From positions 1-64,000 of the forward strand of contig JAILKS010000042.1 in NCBI GenBank assembly GCA_024693715.1: a stretch of 64,000 nucleotides of DNA. The letters run 5' to 3'. This DNA comes from Treponema sp. (GTDB taxonomy: Bacteria; Spirochaetota; Spirochaetia; Treponematales; Treponemataceae). The position numbers and the translations under genes are program-made. Below, piece after piece: positions 53,043-62,965 of this stretch (positions are counted from its first letter, which is position 1; each line of letters starts with the position of its first letter). The notes beneath the pieces were generated by a model that made no database searches, had not been told where the DNA came from, and saw nothing but the letters and a program-made list of their open reading frames with translations.

Positions 53043-54419
53043 TTAATTTTCCAGATTTTTTATTTCTTTATTATACACCATTTTCATTCCTATTGCACTT
53101 GCAATTGCAGATGCTCCTTCTGCAATAATAAATGCCCACCAGATATTATTTACATCACCGGTTAAAGAAAGCAGATATGCAGCAGGAAGAAGTACAAAAA
53201 TCTGTCGTACACATGAAACTATCATGCTTAAAAGCCCTTTTCCTAAAGCCTGGAAAACAGAAATCAAAGTAATGCAGACAGCCGCAATTGGAAAATGAAG
53301 GGCAATACGACGTAAAGCAGGCACACCAATCGCATACATTTCATCAGAAGCATTGAACATTTTCAACAGCTGGCGAGGGAATAATTCAAACACTAAAAGT
53401 CCGACAGTCATTATTAAAACGGCGGCAACGGCACAAAGCTTAATTGCTTTCATAATTCTGTCCTTTTGTTTTGCCCCGTAATTATATGCAACAATAGGAA
53501 CAATTCCATTATTCAAACCAAATACCGGCATAAAAATCAAACTCTGAATCTTAAAGTAAACTCCATAAACCGCAATTGCAGTTGTTGTAAATGTACCAAG
53601 AATAAGATTAATAAGATATGTCAGAACTGAACCTATTGAACCAAGAAGAATTGATGGTACACCAACCTTGTATATATTTGCGATAACACAAAGCTTTGGT
53701 CTGAATCCCTTAAGCTTAAATTCAATTTCTTTGTTCTTTATAAGATTCAAGGTAAACGAAATTCCAAAACCGACAAACTGTCCTAAAACTGTTGCCCATG
53801 CAGCACCCGCAATTCCAAGTTTTGGAAAGCCAAGTAAACCGAAAATCAAAAGCGGATCAAAAATAATGTTTGTAATTGCACCTGAAAGCTGAGAAATCAT
53901 AGAAAGCACGGTTCGTCCTGTAGACTGCAGTAATCGTTCAAAAAGTATCGCACCATATAAGCCCGCACATACAATCATACATATAGAAAGATATTGAACA
54001 CCGTATTCTATAATTTCAGGATTACTTGTCTGCGATTCAAAATAGATTCTTGGAATAAAAATACCCAGAATAATAAAAACTATACATGTAACGGCATACA
54101 GAAAGATACCATTCATAGCCGAATCACTTACACCTTTATTATCCTTCTGACCAAGTCTCATCGAAAGCAGGGCATTTACGCCGACTCCTGTTCCGACCGC
54201 AGTTGAAATCATAAGATTCTGGATTGGAAACGCAAGTGAAACTGCAGTAAGTGCATTTTCAGAAATTTTTGCAACGAAAATACTGTCGACAAAATTATAA
54301 AGTGCCTGAACAAGCATTGAAATCATCATCGGAAGCGAAATATCTATTAGAAGCTTACCGAGAGGCATTGTACCCATCTTATTTTCTTTACTGATTGAAT
54401 CTGTTTTTTTATTTTTCAT
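53043..54419 (-). CDS. MATE-family multidrug/metabolite exporter
   Basis: 458 residues, about twelve membrane helices in two halves. The MATE signature is seen in PLGKLLIDISLPMMISMLVQALYNFVDSIFVAKISENALTA and the repeat in the second half around GVPSILLGSIGSVLTYLIN. Drug/Na+ or H+ antiporter in the inner membrane; substrate unknown. Single gene. Confidence 0.93.
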   Translation of the reverse strand: MKNKKTDSISKENKMGTMPLGKLLIDISLPMMISMLVQALYNFVDSIFVAKISENALTAVSLAFPIQNLMISTAVGTGVGVNALLSMRLGQKDNKGVSDSAMNGIFLYAVTCIVFIILGIFIPRIYFESQTSNPEIIEYGVQYLSICMIVCAGLYGAILFERLLQSTGRTVLSMISQLSGAITNIIFDPLLIFGLLGFPKLGIAGAAWATVLGQFVGFGISFTLNLIKNKEIEFKLKGFRPKLCVIANIYKVGVPSILLGSIGSVLTYLINLILGTFTTTAIAVYGVYFKIQSLIFMPVFGLNNGIVPIVAYNYGAKQKDRIMKAIKLCAVAAVLIMTVGLLVFELFPRQLLKMFNASDEMYAIGVPALRRIALHFPIAAVCITLISVFQALGKGLLSMIVSCVRQIFVLLPAAYLLSLTGDVNNIWWAFIIAEGASAIASAIGMKMVYNKEIKNLEN

Positions 54420-54473
54420 GATTCTGTTATTTAACTGAATAAATAAATAAAATTCAAGATTACATAGATTAAA

Positions 54474-55226
54474 CTAAAATTTCAGTGTTCCTACTACAGT
54501 AGAATCATCATCTTCCTGTTTTCTTCTGGCATTCTGCTCCATTATTTTTTCTGAACGGCTTTTATATGAATAGGAAGATGATTTTACTTTTTTAGGACCT
54601 GACATAACGCTTGCTGCCGCACTCTTTTTTGCTCTGGCCTTTGGTAATGCACAGAATGCAAGAAGACTACCGCAGATTCCTCCTGCAATGATGATAATTA
54701 TCCCTACTGTACCGTTCGGATTTTTTCTGAAAACCTGAACACAGATAAATACAACAACTACGACTATCGCAGAACAATTAATGCTTTTGCTTTTAAAGCA
54801 GGCAAGCACATCTAGAACAATCAGCATGAAAATAATTGAATCAGCACCGCACACAGGAGCTTTCCCAAGAAAAACATTCAATACTCCTGCAAAAACAGCA
54901 GAAATGACATACATTAATCCGATAGAAACTGAACCATAAAGCTCTTCCATTTGAGGACTGAGCAGCATTATCAGCAGAAGATTCGTAAAAAGAACAGATT
55001 TTTCCGTACCGCCAAAAACATAAAGCACAAGCTTAAAATAATCTGCAATTTTCGAAAAAGAAAAAGGCATTGTCCCGGAAGTGCTTGTAGGACACATAAA
55101 AAACAATGAATTCAAATCTGTGTTTTTTACCAGCAGATTTAAAACAAATATAAAAATAGTTCCCAATACAAACGTATTTGTTACCGGAGCATCATAGTTA
55201 AATTTAAATGATTTTCTTGAAGCCAT
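54474..55226 (-). CDS. Rhomboid-like membrane protein, catalytic residues lost
   Basis: 250 residues from the ATG at 55226, chosen because TATAAT ends 6 bases ahead. Six hydrophobic segments and the rhomboid landmark PQMEELYGSVSIGLMYVISAVFAGVLN (about 91-117, like the GrelE..yGs..f...Y segment). The serine motif normally GxSG reads GADS (127-130), so D129 replaces the catalytic Ser, and the His of the last helix is replaced in IIAGGICGSLL (about A181). It is thus predicted to be a pseudoprotease comparable in concept to iRhoms. The cytoplasmic C-terminal tail (about 195-250) is Lys/Ser-rich. Confidence 0.68.
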   Translation of the reverse strand: MASRKSFKFNYDAPVTNTFVLGTIFIFVLNLLVKNTDLNSLFFMCPTSTSGTMPFSFSKIADYFKLVLYVFGGTEKSVLFTNLLLIMLLSPQMEELYGSVSIGLMYVISAVFAGVLNVFLGKAPVCGADSIIFMLIVLDVLACFKSKSINCSAIVVVVVFICVQVFRKNPNGTVGIIIIIAGGICGSLLAFCALPKARAKKSAAASVMSGPKKVKSSSYSYKSRSEKIMEQNARRKQEDDDSTVVGTLKF

Positions 55227-55232
55227 AAATCC

Positions 55233-55238
55233 ATTATA
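55233..55238 (-). promoter_or_regulatory. -10 box of a leaderless promoter
   Basis: TATAAT on the minus strand (55238-55233) with 6 bases to the ATG at 55226. The -35 (TTAGTT-like) is weak. Confidence 0.55.
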
Positions 55239-55296
55239 GCTCATTTTTCGAAAAAAACTAATTAAATTTTTGAAAATAACTGACTATTATTAATTA

Positions 55297-56325
55297 TCAG
55301 TTTGTTCTGTAAACCTCGTTATGTGAATGAAAGCCCGACTCAATTATAACCTTATCCATATTAGACTCATCTACAATCTGAGGTTCAAGCCACACTACAG
55401 GAATATCTCTGCTTCCGTTATTTATAGTATCCTTTATATCAAGCTCAGATATTGTTTTTCCATTTGCAAGATTAACTGCGTATTCAGCCGTAAGTTCTGC
55501 CAGCTTTGAAATCGGTTTATAAACAGTAAAATCCTGATCCTTTTGAATTATGTTCTGACATGCAGCAATATCAGCATCCTGTCCGCAGATACAGATATGC
55601 TTTCCCCTGTAGAACTGTTTTACCGCCTGAATTACACTTGAAGCAACCGCATCATTTCCACAGATAATTGCATCAGGAATACGATTATCGGCAATAAGAC
55701 GGCTCATCTCCTGAAATGCAAGGTCATAATCCCATCCGTTCGTATAATAAAGATGATTTATCTGAACCTTTGAATCTTTAATTGCCTTATCAATTCCATT
55801 TTTAATGAGAGTCATATTAAAATCTTCTTCGGGACCTAGAAAACAGAACCATGAATTTCCCGGTTTTCTGGCGATTGTTCCCTGTGCCATAAGTTCACCG
55901 ACTTTTTCACTGTTGATTGTTATATATAAATCAATGTCGCAGTTTAACATAAGACGGTCATAAGAAATAACAGGAATTCCTTTTGCCCTGATTTTTGAAA
56001 TTGTATCTGCAAAGGAAACTGCATTCTTCGGTAATACGACAAGGACATCCACATTTCTTTCTGCAAGATACATCAGCTGTCTGTTCTGTTCATCTATACT
56101 GTTTCCCGCATTCTGAACAATAACCTCTGCATCCATTTCACGTACTTTACTTGTAAAAACATCAAGATCGCGCTGCCATCGTTCTATGGCAAGAGTGTCT
56201 ATTGAAAAACCGATTACCTTTTTTGACTCAACCTTTACATCGCTGTTAAAAGCTTCATTCTTTTTTATTTTTTTTGTACACGACAACGATAAAATACAGA
56301 TTAAAAATATCAATACTCTTTTCAT
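55297..56325 (-). CDS. XylF-type sugar-binding lipoprotein
   Basis: 342 residues with lipobox LSLSC (Cys about 16). Type I periplasmic-binding fold of the xylose group: GFSIDTLAIERWQRDLDVF, QNAGNSIDEQNRQLMYLAERNVDVLVVLP, IPVISYDRLML and ICGQDADIAACQNI. The ERWQRD and YDRL motifs line the sugar pocket in XylF. No permease or ATPase genes follow, and it is the last gene of the sensor-kinase-regulator cluster, 9 bases after the regulator. It may deliver sugar to a distant transporter or feed the sensor. Confidence 0.88.
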   Translation of the reverse strand: MKRVLIFLICILSLSCTKKIKKNEAFNSDVKVESKKVIGFSIDTLAIERWQRDLDVFTSKVREMDAEVIVQNAGNSIDEQNRQLMYLAERNVDVLVVLPKNAVSFADTISKIRAKGIPVISYDRLMLNCDIDLYITINSEKVGELMAQGTIARKPGNSWFCFLGPEEDFNMTLIKNGIDKAIKDSKVQINHLYYTNGWDYDLAFQEMSRLIADNRIPDAIICGNDAVASSVIQAVKQFYRGKHICICGQDADIAACQNIIQKDQDFTVYKPISKLAELTAEYAVNLANGKTISELDIKDTINNGSRDIPVVWLEPQIVDESNMDKVIIESGFHSHNEVYRTN

Positions 56326-56334
56326 TTTCTTTCC

Positions 56335-57885
56335 TTAAAGTTGATTTCTAAATTCTGTAGGAGAAACTCCAAATTTATTTTTAAACAGTCTGCTGAAATA
56401 ATTCTGATCGTTATAACCTGTTTCGGCTGTTATTTCCTTAATTGATTTTGACGTATTTTTAAGCATCTGTCGAGATTTTTCAAGTCTTCTGTCCGACAAA
56501 AAATTAATGAAGGTAACTCCCATTTCTTCTTTAAAAAGCTTGCTTAAATAAAACGAACTGACATTAACATAATCTGCCATTGTTTCAAGTGAAATATCTT
56601 CCGCAATGTTATCATTTATATATGCACAGACTTTTTTAATTATAGGATTTTCATTCTGTGTTCTTCTGCTTGCAATTGCAGTCATATATTCAAGAAGTGT
56701 TTTCTGAAGATAATCCTTAAGCATCATTATATCATTTTCTTTACTCAATATTTCAAAGGCATTATCAAAAGATTCACTGTAAAAACTTTCGTTAATTTCA
56801 AGAGTAATATTTCTAGCGGTAATGATAATGTCAAAGAAGGAATTCTTGATTTTATTCAAATCGGTGTTACTTGAAACAAGCCCTGAGCAATATAAGGTCA
56901 AAAAAGATTTTACGCCACTAGAATCACCCTGTCGGAAACGTAAAATAAGCTGCTTTTTAAATTCCAGAGTATTATTCTGATTTTTAAACTGAAAATCCTC
57001 TTCTTCACCGAACCTGATTTCACCTTCATTCCTGCACTGATTCAAACATCGAATGGCAATTTCATACAAATCCTTTATCAGCTCCCAGTCATTCGAGAAC
57101 TTACTTACACCGCATTTGATTTTTGCAGAAACCTTATAATTTAGTAATTTAAAAAGCTTTTTGATTTTCTCCTGCTCTTTTTCTTCCGAAAAGTTTTTTT
57201 CTTCTACCGTATATAAAACTATTATTCTGTTCATTATGAACGAGCTTACAAGACATTCAATTTCTGATTTAATCAAATCTCTAAGCGTCGTATAAGTCGA
57301 AAACTGATTTTCTGAATTTATGTTAGGAATTTCAAAGCAACAGCAGCAGTAACATTTATTCTTAATGTTAAAATAATCAAGATATGTATCAAGATCAAAC
57401 GACGAATCGTTTTCAAAAAGCGATGAATAAATAAAATCACTTTCAATCATCGGTGAAACAAAATCAAGCTTTTTGTGAAGTTCTTTATCCTCCGTTAATT
57501 TTCCACGTTTAGCTTCAATAAAATCAATTGCACTCTGAACCGTCTGAATAACGACATTTCTATTTACAGGTTTGGTAATATATTTAAACGCCCCGAGATT
57601 TACCGCCTCCTGTGCATACTGAAATCTGTCAAATGCACTTAGCATGATAATTATAATATCCGGTTTGATTTTTTTTATGCAGCTTACCGTATCAAGTCCG
57701 TTTAAACCGGGCATATTTATATCCATAAAAATTATATCTATGTTATGCTTAGTAACAAAATCTATTGCTTCAGTTCCGGATAAGGCTGTTTTCAGATTTA
57801 CCATTCCTTCAAAATTTTTACTTATGATAAAAGAAAGAGAATCTATTACAATCTGTTCATCATCAGTTAATAAAACATTATACAT
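56335..57885 (-). CDS. Response regulator with AraC-type DNA-binding domain (YesN-like)
   Basis: 516 residues. Receiver domain 1-125 with D55 in IIFMDINMPGLNG and K at the usual position in FKYITKPVN. A middle domain of about 270 residues is of the kind seen in long YesN regulators. C-terminal AraC helix-turn-helix pair about 412-514 (ISLETMADYVNVSSFYLSKLF, then IKEITAETGYNDQNYFSRLF). Overlaps the kinase gene end by 8 bases. Predicted to activate sugar-uptake genes when phosphorylated. Confidence 0.93.
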   Translation of the reverse strand: MYNVLLTDDEQIVIDSLSFIISKNFEGMVNLKTALSGTEAIDFVTKHNIDIIFMDINMPGLNGLDTVSCIKKIKPDIIIIMLSAFDRFQYAQEAVNLGAFKYITKPVNRNVVIQTVQSAIDFIEAKRGKLTEDKELHKKLDFVSPMIESDFIYSSLFENDSSFDLDTYLDYFNIKNKCYCCCCFEIPNINSENQFSTYTTLRDLIKSEIECLVSSFIMNRIIVLYTVEEKNFSEEKEQEKIKKLFKLLNYKVSAKIKCGVSKFSNDWELIKDLYEIAIRCLNQCRNEGEIRFGEEEDFQFKNQNNTLEFKKQLILRFRQGDSSGVKSFLTLYCSGLVSSNTDLNKIKNSFFDIIITARNITLEINESFYSESFDNAFEILSKENDIMMLKDYLQKTLLEYMTAIASRRTQNENPIIKKVCAYINDNIAEDISLETMADYVNVSSFYLSKLFKEEMGVTFINFLSDRRLEKSRQMLKNTSKSIKEITAETGYNDQNYFSRLFKNKFGVSPTEFRNQL

Positions 57886-59404
57886 TTTTTGGCACCTTTA
57901 TAATAAATTTTGTTCCTTCACCATTTTCACCCTTTGTAATATCAAAAATATCATCACGGTGAAAATACAGCTTTAATCGTAAAAATACATTTATTAAACC
58001 TGTTCCGGTATGCTTTGTATTTTCAACTGAAGAAAACGCTTCAATCTGTTTATTAACAATTTCAGAAGGAAGTCTTGTCTTTTCATTTTTCACGGCTTCA
58101 AAAACATGCTTTTTAATTTCTTTATCCATTCCGGTTCCGTTATCACTTATATTTATAACTATAAATTTTCGTTCAAGCTTTATGCTTAAAACTACCCTTC
58201 CGGTTGTATTTTTCAGTCCATATTTTATACAGTTTTCTACAATCGGCTGGAGTGTCATAACAGGGATCTGCTGTGGAAAATTCTGATTCGGAATGTCCTT
58301 AATAAATTCAAGTCTGTTTCCAAAACGAACTTTCATAATATAAACAAAGTTATCTACAAGTCCGAGTTCTTCATCTATTGTAGCAATCTTACTCTGCTGC
58401 TGAATGTTATAACGGAAAAAATCTGCTACCTGCTCAATAAAATAACAGGTCTTGTCTGCTCCTTCCATCATTGCAAGCTGAGAACCAGTGTTGAGCGTAT
58501 TAAACAAAAAGTGCGGATTAATCTGATTCTGAAGAGCCCTCAGCTGCGCATCTGTATAAAGCGCCTGCATCTCTATTTCTTTTTCACGAAGCTCTGCTTC
58601 AGTTCTTGCTTTTTCCCAAATAGTATCAATATATTCACGAATACTTATAATCATCCTGTCAAAAGCCTGACAGATATTTCCAATTTCATCCTTCGTATAA
58701 TTATTAAACAAAGGAACATCAAAATCACGGTTCGAAACCCTGTGAGCTACTTCCGAAATTTCTGCCAGAGGTCTTGTAAGATTTGTTATCATCAGATAGA
58801 TAAGACAGAAAATCAAAAATGCAAAACACGTGAAAAGCCAGAAATAAAACCTGGTAGTTATAAGATAGTTGTTATGACTTTGTTCATATTCCAGCGCATT
58901 TTTTTGAAGAAGCAGCTTATTCAGCTCGAGCACCTGTGACAAAAGCATGTTATAACAGTCCAGTGTTTTTTTATAGTACAGATTCATTGTTTCAGTGCTG
59001 TTTGAACGTCTTGCAATGATAGCCTTGTTCGAATAATAAACAAAGGATTTTGAAAACTGCTTTACTATATATTCCTTCTGCAAAACTTCATCGTTCGATG
59101 GATTTGACTGCATAAGATCTAAGAATTCCTCAACCTTACTGCAGCCTGCATAATACGCATTGATACTTTCGTAAGAATGATAGTCAACGTAATTTTCCAT
59201 CGCTTTTTCTGTCTGAGCAATCATAAGCGAAAAATAATTAAGCTCTGTATTTGATTTATATGCGTTTCCAAGATTCTGCATGCCAACTACATCAAGACGG
59301 ATTACAGAAAAAAGGATTATGAACATTACAAAAAGTGAAAGAGAAAAGCACATCATAATTCTTCCGCGCAGAGTTGAAAATTTCTGCAGGTTCACTTTTT
59401 TCAT
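57878..59404 (-). CDS. Sensor histidine kinase (LytS/YesM type)
   Basis: 508 residues. TM1 about 16-37, extracytoplasmic four-helix-like region 38-183, TM2 about 185-208, HAMP 209-262, then the His_kinase domain with LQNQINPHFLFNTLN, phosphoacceptor H298, and an ATP-binding domain (IVENCIKYGLKN, ISDNGTGMD, GTGLINVFLRL). The small extracellular part suggests it senses through a partner, which the membrane-anchored binding protein encoded just upstream (ATGA overlap) would supply. Confidence 0.93.
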   Translation of the reverse strand: MKKVNLQKFSTLRGRIMMCFSLSLFVMFIILFSVIRLDVVGMQNLGNAYKSNTELNYFSLMIAQTEKAMENYVDYHSYESINAYYAGCSKVEEFLDLMQSNPSNDEVLQKEYIVKQFSKSFVYYSNKAIIARRSNSTETMNLYYKKTLDCYNMLLSQVLELNKLLLQKNALEYEQSHNNYLITTRFYFWLFTCFAFLIFCLIYLMITNLTRPLAEISEVAHRVSNRDFDVPLFNNYTKDEIGNICQAFDRMIISIREYIDTIWEKARTEAELREKEIEMQALYTDAQLRALQNQINPHFLFNTLNTGSQLAMMEGADKTCYFIEQVADFFRYNIQQQSKIATIDEELGLVDNFVYIMKVRFGNRLEFIKDIPNQNFPQQIPVMTLQPIVENCIKYGLKNTTGRVVLSIKLERKFIVINISDNGTGMDKEIKKHVFEAVKNEKTRLPSEIVNKQIEAFSSVENTKHTGTGLINVFLRLKLYFHRDDIFDITKGENGEGTKFIIKVPKNV

Positions 59405-60360
59405 TCTGCTCCCTTAAACTTTACATCAGCCGCTATGTAGCTGTTTGCATAGCCGTTATTTGAATATTCAAAAATCTGATTTATTGCCGTTTCACCGATT
59501 TTTTCCTGATCAAGTGAAATAAGCTCAGTAATAATTTTATTCTCAAGATAGTAAATGCACGTTTCGTTACTGCCAAAACCGATTATGCTGTAGTTTTTGT
59601 TATTGTCAGGCTTTAATTCCTTTGTAAGCTGTGCGGTACTTATAGTAGATTCTTCGGTAAGACAAAGCACAAGATTCTTTTCATTTTTATTGCTGTCAAA
59701 AATTATATCGTCGGAAATGCTGTCTATCATCGAAACCTTTATTTCTGAATGAGCGTTAAGCGATTCAAAAAGACTGCTTATCAAATTTCCGTAGTTAGAA
59801 GAAGATTCACCTGAAATTACATAAAGATTTCCGCCGCCTTCCAGAAACTTGATTACTTCCTTACCTATTTTTTTACCAAGCTCCCACCAGTTATTTCCGA
59901 TGTATGAAATCTGATTCAGCGACGGAACATAAACACCAGTCGTTACAAGAGGAATTTCAGAACCGTCTATTTTTCGCGAAAGATTGCACTTTATATCAGG
60001 ATCATCTATATAAGCTATTACACCGTCTGCATTTACAAAACCGGCATAATCAAAAAGCTTTTCAAAAGAAACATTTTCGGCTCGGGAAGAAGGAACATAA
60101 AATTCAACAACTGCGTTATACTGCTCACATTGCTTTTTTGCACCTTCATATACCTGCTTCAAAAACAGCTCGTTGCCATAATTACCCAATACTACGATGT
60201 GATATCTTGCCTGTGATTTTTCGGCAATTACAGAGTCCTTCGTTTTTCGTATGTTATAAAAAGTACCTAAAAGAAAAGTTATGCATAAAACAATTACTGC
60301 AATTAAAGAAAAGATAACGGCATACAATCGTTTTGATTTTCTATTTTTTTTATTCTGCAT
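59401..60360 (-). CDS. Membrane-anchored periplasmic sugar-binding sensor protein (XylFII-like)
   Basis: 319 residues from the ATG at 60360. One N-terminal uncleaved-looking membrane anchor (about 13-35, after a Lys/Arg-rich start) and no lipobox, followed by a type I periplasmic-binding domain: YHIVVLGNYGNELFLKQVYEGAKKQ, NADGVIAYIDDP, IPLVTTGVYVP, LYVISGESSSNYGNL and IIGFGSN. Anchored binding protein plus kinase plus YesN-type regulator is the arrangement of the clostridial XylFII-LytS-YesN three-component system. Its 5' end overlaps clpA by 11 bases. Confidence 0.82.
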   Translation of the reverse strand: MQNKKNRKSKRLYAVIFSLIAVIVLCITFLLGTFYNIRKTKDSVIAEKSQARYHIVVLGNYGNELFLKQVYEGAKKQCEQYNAVVEFYVPSSRAENVSFEKLFDYAGFVNADGVIAYIDDPDIKCNLSRKIDGSEIPLVTTGVYVPSLNQISYIGNNWWELGKKIGKEVIKFLEGGGNLYVISGESSSNYGNLISSLFESLNAHSEIKVSMIDSISDDIIFDSNKNEKNLVLCLTEESTISTAQLTKELKPDNNKNYSIIGFGSNETCIYYLENKIITELISLDQEKIGETAINQIFEYSNNGYANSYIAADVKFKGAE

Positions 60361-62647
60361 ATTCAAAAACTATATTGCCTTCTTCAGAAACTGATTCTGC
60401 AGTTACACTTCCACCCTTTAATAAGCTGCCGAATAATACTTCATCTACCAGAGGATCTGCAATTTTTGCTTCAACGACTCTTGCCATATTTCTTGCACCA
60501 AATTCTTTCGAATATCCTTCATCCGTAAGATAATTGATACAATCTTCGGTAACAGAAATCTTAACTTTTTTAGATTTCATTCTTTGAGAAAGCTTATCTA
60601 TTTCTTTCTTACATACCATTTTCGCAATATCTTTGGTAAGGTAGTTAAAAGGAATTACAGAATCAAGACGGTTTCTGAATTCTGGAGCAAATTCCTTATT
60701 AACTGCTTCAATTAATGTTGCCTTGATATCATCACTTATTTCTCTGCCAAAACCGATGCCGCCTTTTTCCATATCACGCGCACCCGCATTGCTTGTCATA
60801 ATCAAAATGCAGTTTCTGAAATCTGCCTTTCGTCCCTGATTATCTGTCAGAACACCATAATCCATTACCTGCAGAAGAATGTTATAAATATCTTCATGAG
60901 CTTTTTCTATCTCATCAAAAAGCACGACCGAATTAGGATTTTTTCTTACATCCTTTGTAAGCTGTCCGCCCTCTTCAAAACCAACGTATCCTGGAGGAGA
61001 ACCAACCAGACGGCTTACCGAATGCTTTTCCTGATATTCACTCATATCATAACGAAGCAGCGGTTCATTTAAAAATTTAGAAAGTGTAACGGCAAGCTCT
61101 GTTTTTCCACAACCTGTAGGACCTACAAAAAGATAGCATGCTTCAGGTTTTTCCGGATTTCTGAAACCAGCTCTTGCCCTTTTTACTGCCCTGCCCAGCA
61201 TTGAAATTGCATTATCCTGACCGAAAATTGACTGTTTAAGTATATTTTCTATTTCTGACAGCTTTTCTTTTTCTTCACCGGCAACGACATCTATCGGTAA
61301 CTTTGCAATTTTCGCAGTCACCTTTCTGATTATCTGTGAATTTACAGTTCCACCGTTTTTATTAATCTTAAGATACGAGCCTGCTTCATCCATTATATCA
61401 ATCGCTTTATCAGGCAGTCTTTTGTCAGGGAAAAATTGAACTGATAAATCAACAGCATCTTCTAATGCCGAAGGATTATATTTTACTCCATGAAATTCTT
61501 CATATTTTTTCTGGAGCCCCTTTAGGATTTTTATTGTTTCTGCTCTTGAAGGCTCCACAATATCAATTTTCTGGAAACGTCTTGCAAGCGCCCTGTCTTT
61601 TTCAAAATGTGCCGCATATTCTTCAAAGGTCGTAGAACCGATTACTTTTATTTCTCCACCGGCAAGTGCTGGTTTAAGAAGATTAGCCGCATCCATCTGC
61701 GAAGAACCATTAGTTCCCGCTCCCATGAGCATGTGAATTTCATCGATAAATAAAATTGATTTTTTCTTTTCCTTTAATTCATCTATTATGGAATGAAGTC
61801 TTTCTTCAAAATCACCACGGAATTTTGAACCTGCAAGAAGAAGTCCTAAATCCAGAGAATAAATCGTATATCCTTTTAATAAATCCGGCACATCATTTTC
61901 TACTATTTTTTGTGCAAGACCATAAGAAATTGCAGTTTTTCCAACACCCGCATCACCTACAAACAGCGGATTATTTTTTGTCCTTCTGCATAAAATCTGA
62001 ATTGTTCTTTCTATATCTTCTTCGCGTCCGACAAGCTTATCAAAAGCTTTAGCCCTTGCAGCCTTAGTTAAATCTATGGCAAAACGTTCAAGGCCTCCGC
62101 TGTTATTTGTCATCATACCTTCCGGTATCTGAGGATTCTGCTGAACCTTCTGATTCTTTGTTCCGCGAACTCCCCTTACCTTCGAAATTGTTTCCAGCAG
62201 CTTTAATTTATCAACACCACTTGAACGAAGAAAATATGAACAGTAGTTTCGTTTTTCCTCATACATGCTCACAAGAACATCAGTAATATCAAGAAACTGG
62301 GCTTCGCTTGAAACACATAAAAAAACAGCCCTGTTCATAATTGCCTGAAAGCCTGCTGATTCAACAGGTGCCTTTATTAACGAGGAGTCTGCTTCATCAC
62401 AAATTACAGGAACTTTTTTTGCAAGATATTCATTTAAATTCTGCTTAAGGGAATTAAAATCACCTCCGCTTTCGTACAAGAGATGACATACAAATTCATT
62501 TTGAAGGGCATTTGCGAGCACATGCTCTGGAGTGAAGAATTCATGATTAAGCTTTTTGGCAAGTGCCATGGAATCAGATAAAATTTTTGTAAGCATAGGG
62601 CTTACTTTCATCTGTCGCACAAAACCATTTTTATTTTCTTCTGCCAT
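60350..62647 (-). CDS. clpA: ATP-dependent Clp protease ATP-binding subunit ClpA
   Basis: 765 residues, usual ClpA length. N-terminal Clp-N repeats (about 10-150), first AAA+ module with GDAGVGKTAISYG and LFIDEIHMLMGAG, second with GPTGCGKTELA and VLFDEIEKAHEDI; the ClpP-contact loop contains IGFGRE. No coiled-coil middle domain, so ClpA rather than ClpB/C. Unfolds substrates for ClpP. One-base overlap (TAATG) with clpS, its adaptor; clpP is not in the window. Confidence 0.96.
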   Translation of the reverse strand: MAEENKNGFVRQMKVSPMLTKILSDSMALAKKLNHEFFTPEHVLANALQNEFVCHLLYESGGDFNSLKQNLNEYLAKKVPVICDEADSSLIKAPVESAGFQAIMNRAVFLCVSSEAQFLDITDVLVSMYEEKRNYCSYFLRSSGVDKLKLLETISKVRGVRGTKNQKVQQNPQIPEGMMTNNSGGLERFAIDLTKAARAKAFDKLVGREEDIERTIQILCRRTKNNPLFVGDAGVGKTAISYGLAQKIVENDVPDLLKGYTIYSLDLGLLLAGSKFRGDFEERLHSIIDELKEKKKSILFIDEIHMLMGAGTNGSSQMDAANLLKPALAGGEIKVIGSTTFEEYAAHFEKDRALARRFQKIDIVEPSRAETIKILKGLQKKYEEFHGVKYNPSALEDAVDLSVQFFPDKRLPDKAIDIMDEAGSYLKINKNGGTVNSQIIRKVTAKIAKLPIDVVAGEEKEKLSEIENILKQSIFGQDNAISMLGRAVKRARAGFRNPEKPEACYLFVGPTGCGKTELAVTLSKFLNEPLLRYDMSEYQEKHSVSRLVGSPPGYVGFEEGGQLTKDVRKNPNSVVLFDEIEKAHEDIYNILLQVMDYGVLTDNQGRKADFRNCILIMTSNAGARDMEKGGIGFGREISDDIKATLIEAVNKEFAPEFRNRLDSVIPFNYLTKDIAKMVCKKEIDKLSQRMKSKKVKISVTEDCINYLTDEGYSKEFGARNMARVVEAKIADPLVDEVLFGSLLKGGSVTAESVSEEGNIVFEYAE

Positions 62648-62958
62648 TATTCGACTTCTACCCTCAACGGAAAATTATTTTTTTTAGCAAGACTTCTTGT
62701 AAGATTTGCACGTGAATATGCTATATCATAAGTGTAGCGGCCTACAACTGCAGAGCCGTTTTCATGTACTTCGGTCATCAAAAGTTCAGCGGTTGGACGA
62801 GGCTTATTGAAAACTGACACTAAAACATCGACAACAAATTCCATAGTCGTATAATCATCATTAAAGAAGATTACATCGCATTCCGGAGGAAGTTCAATTG
62901 AGACATCTGCAACCATTCCATTGTCTATGTCTTTATTCTGCTGTTCATAACTACTCAT
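62647..62958 (-). CDS. clpS: ClpS adaptor protein
   Basis: 103 residues from the ATG at 62958, chosen because a -10 box ends 7 bases upstream; the longer frame begins with TTG inside that promoter. ClpS core: CDVIFFNDDYTTMEFVVDVL, the N-end-rule binding pocket and ClpA-contact region, then AELLMTEVHENGSAVVGRYTYDIA. Delivers N-degron substrates to ClpA encoded directly downstream. Confidence 0.95.
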   Translation of the reverse strand: MSSYEQQNKDIDNGMVADVSIELPPECDVIFFNDDYTTMEFVVDVLVSVFNKPRPTAELLMTEVHENGSAVVGRYTYDIAYSRANLTRSLAKKNNFPLRVEVE

Positions 62959-62965
62959 ACTATTA

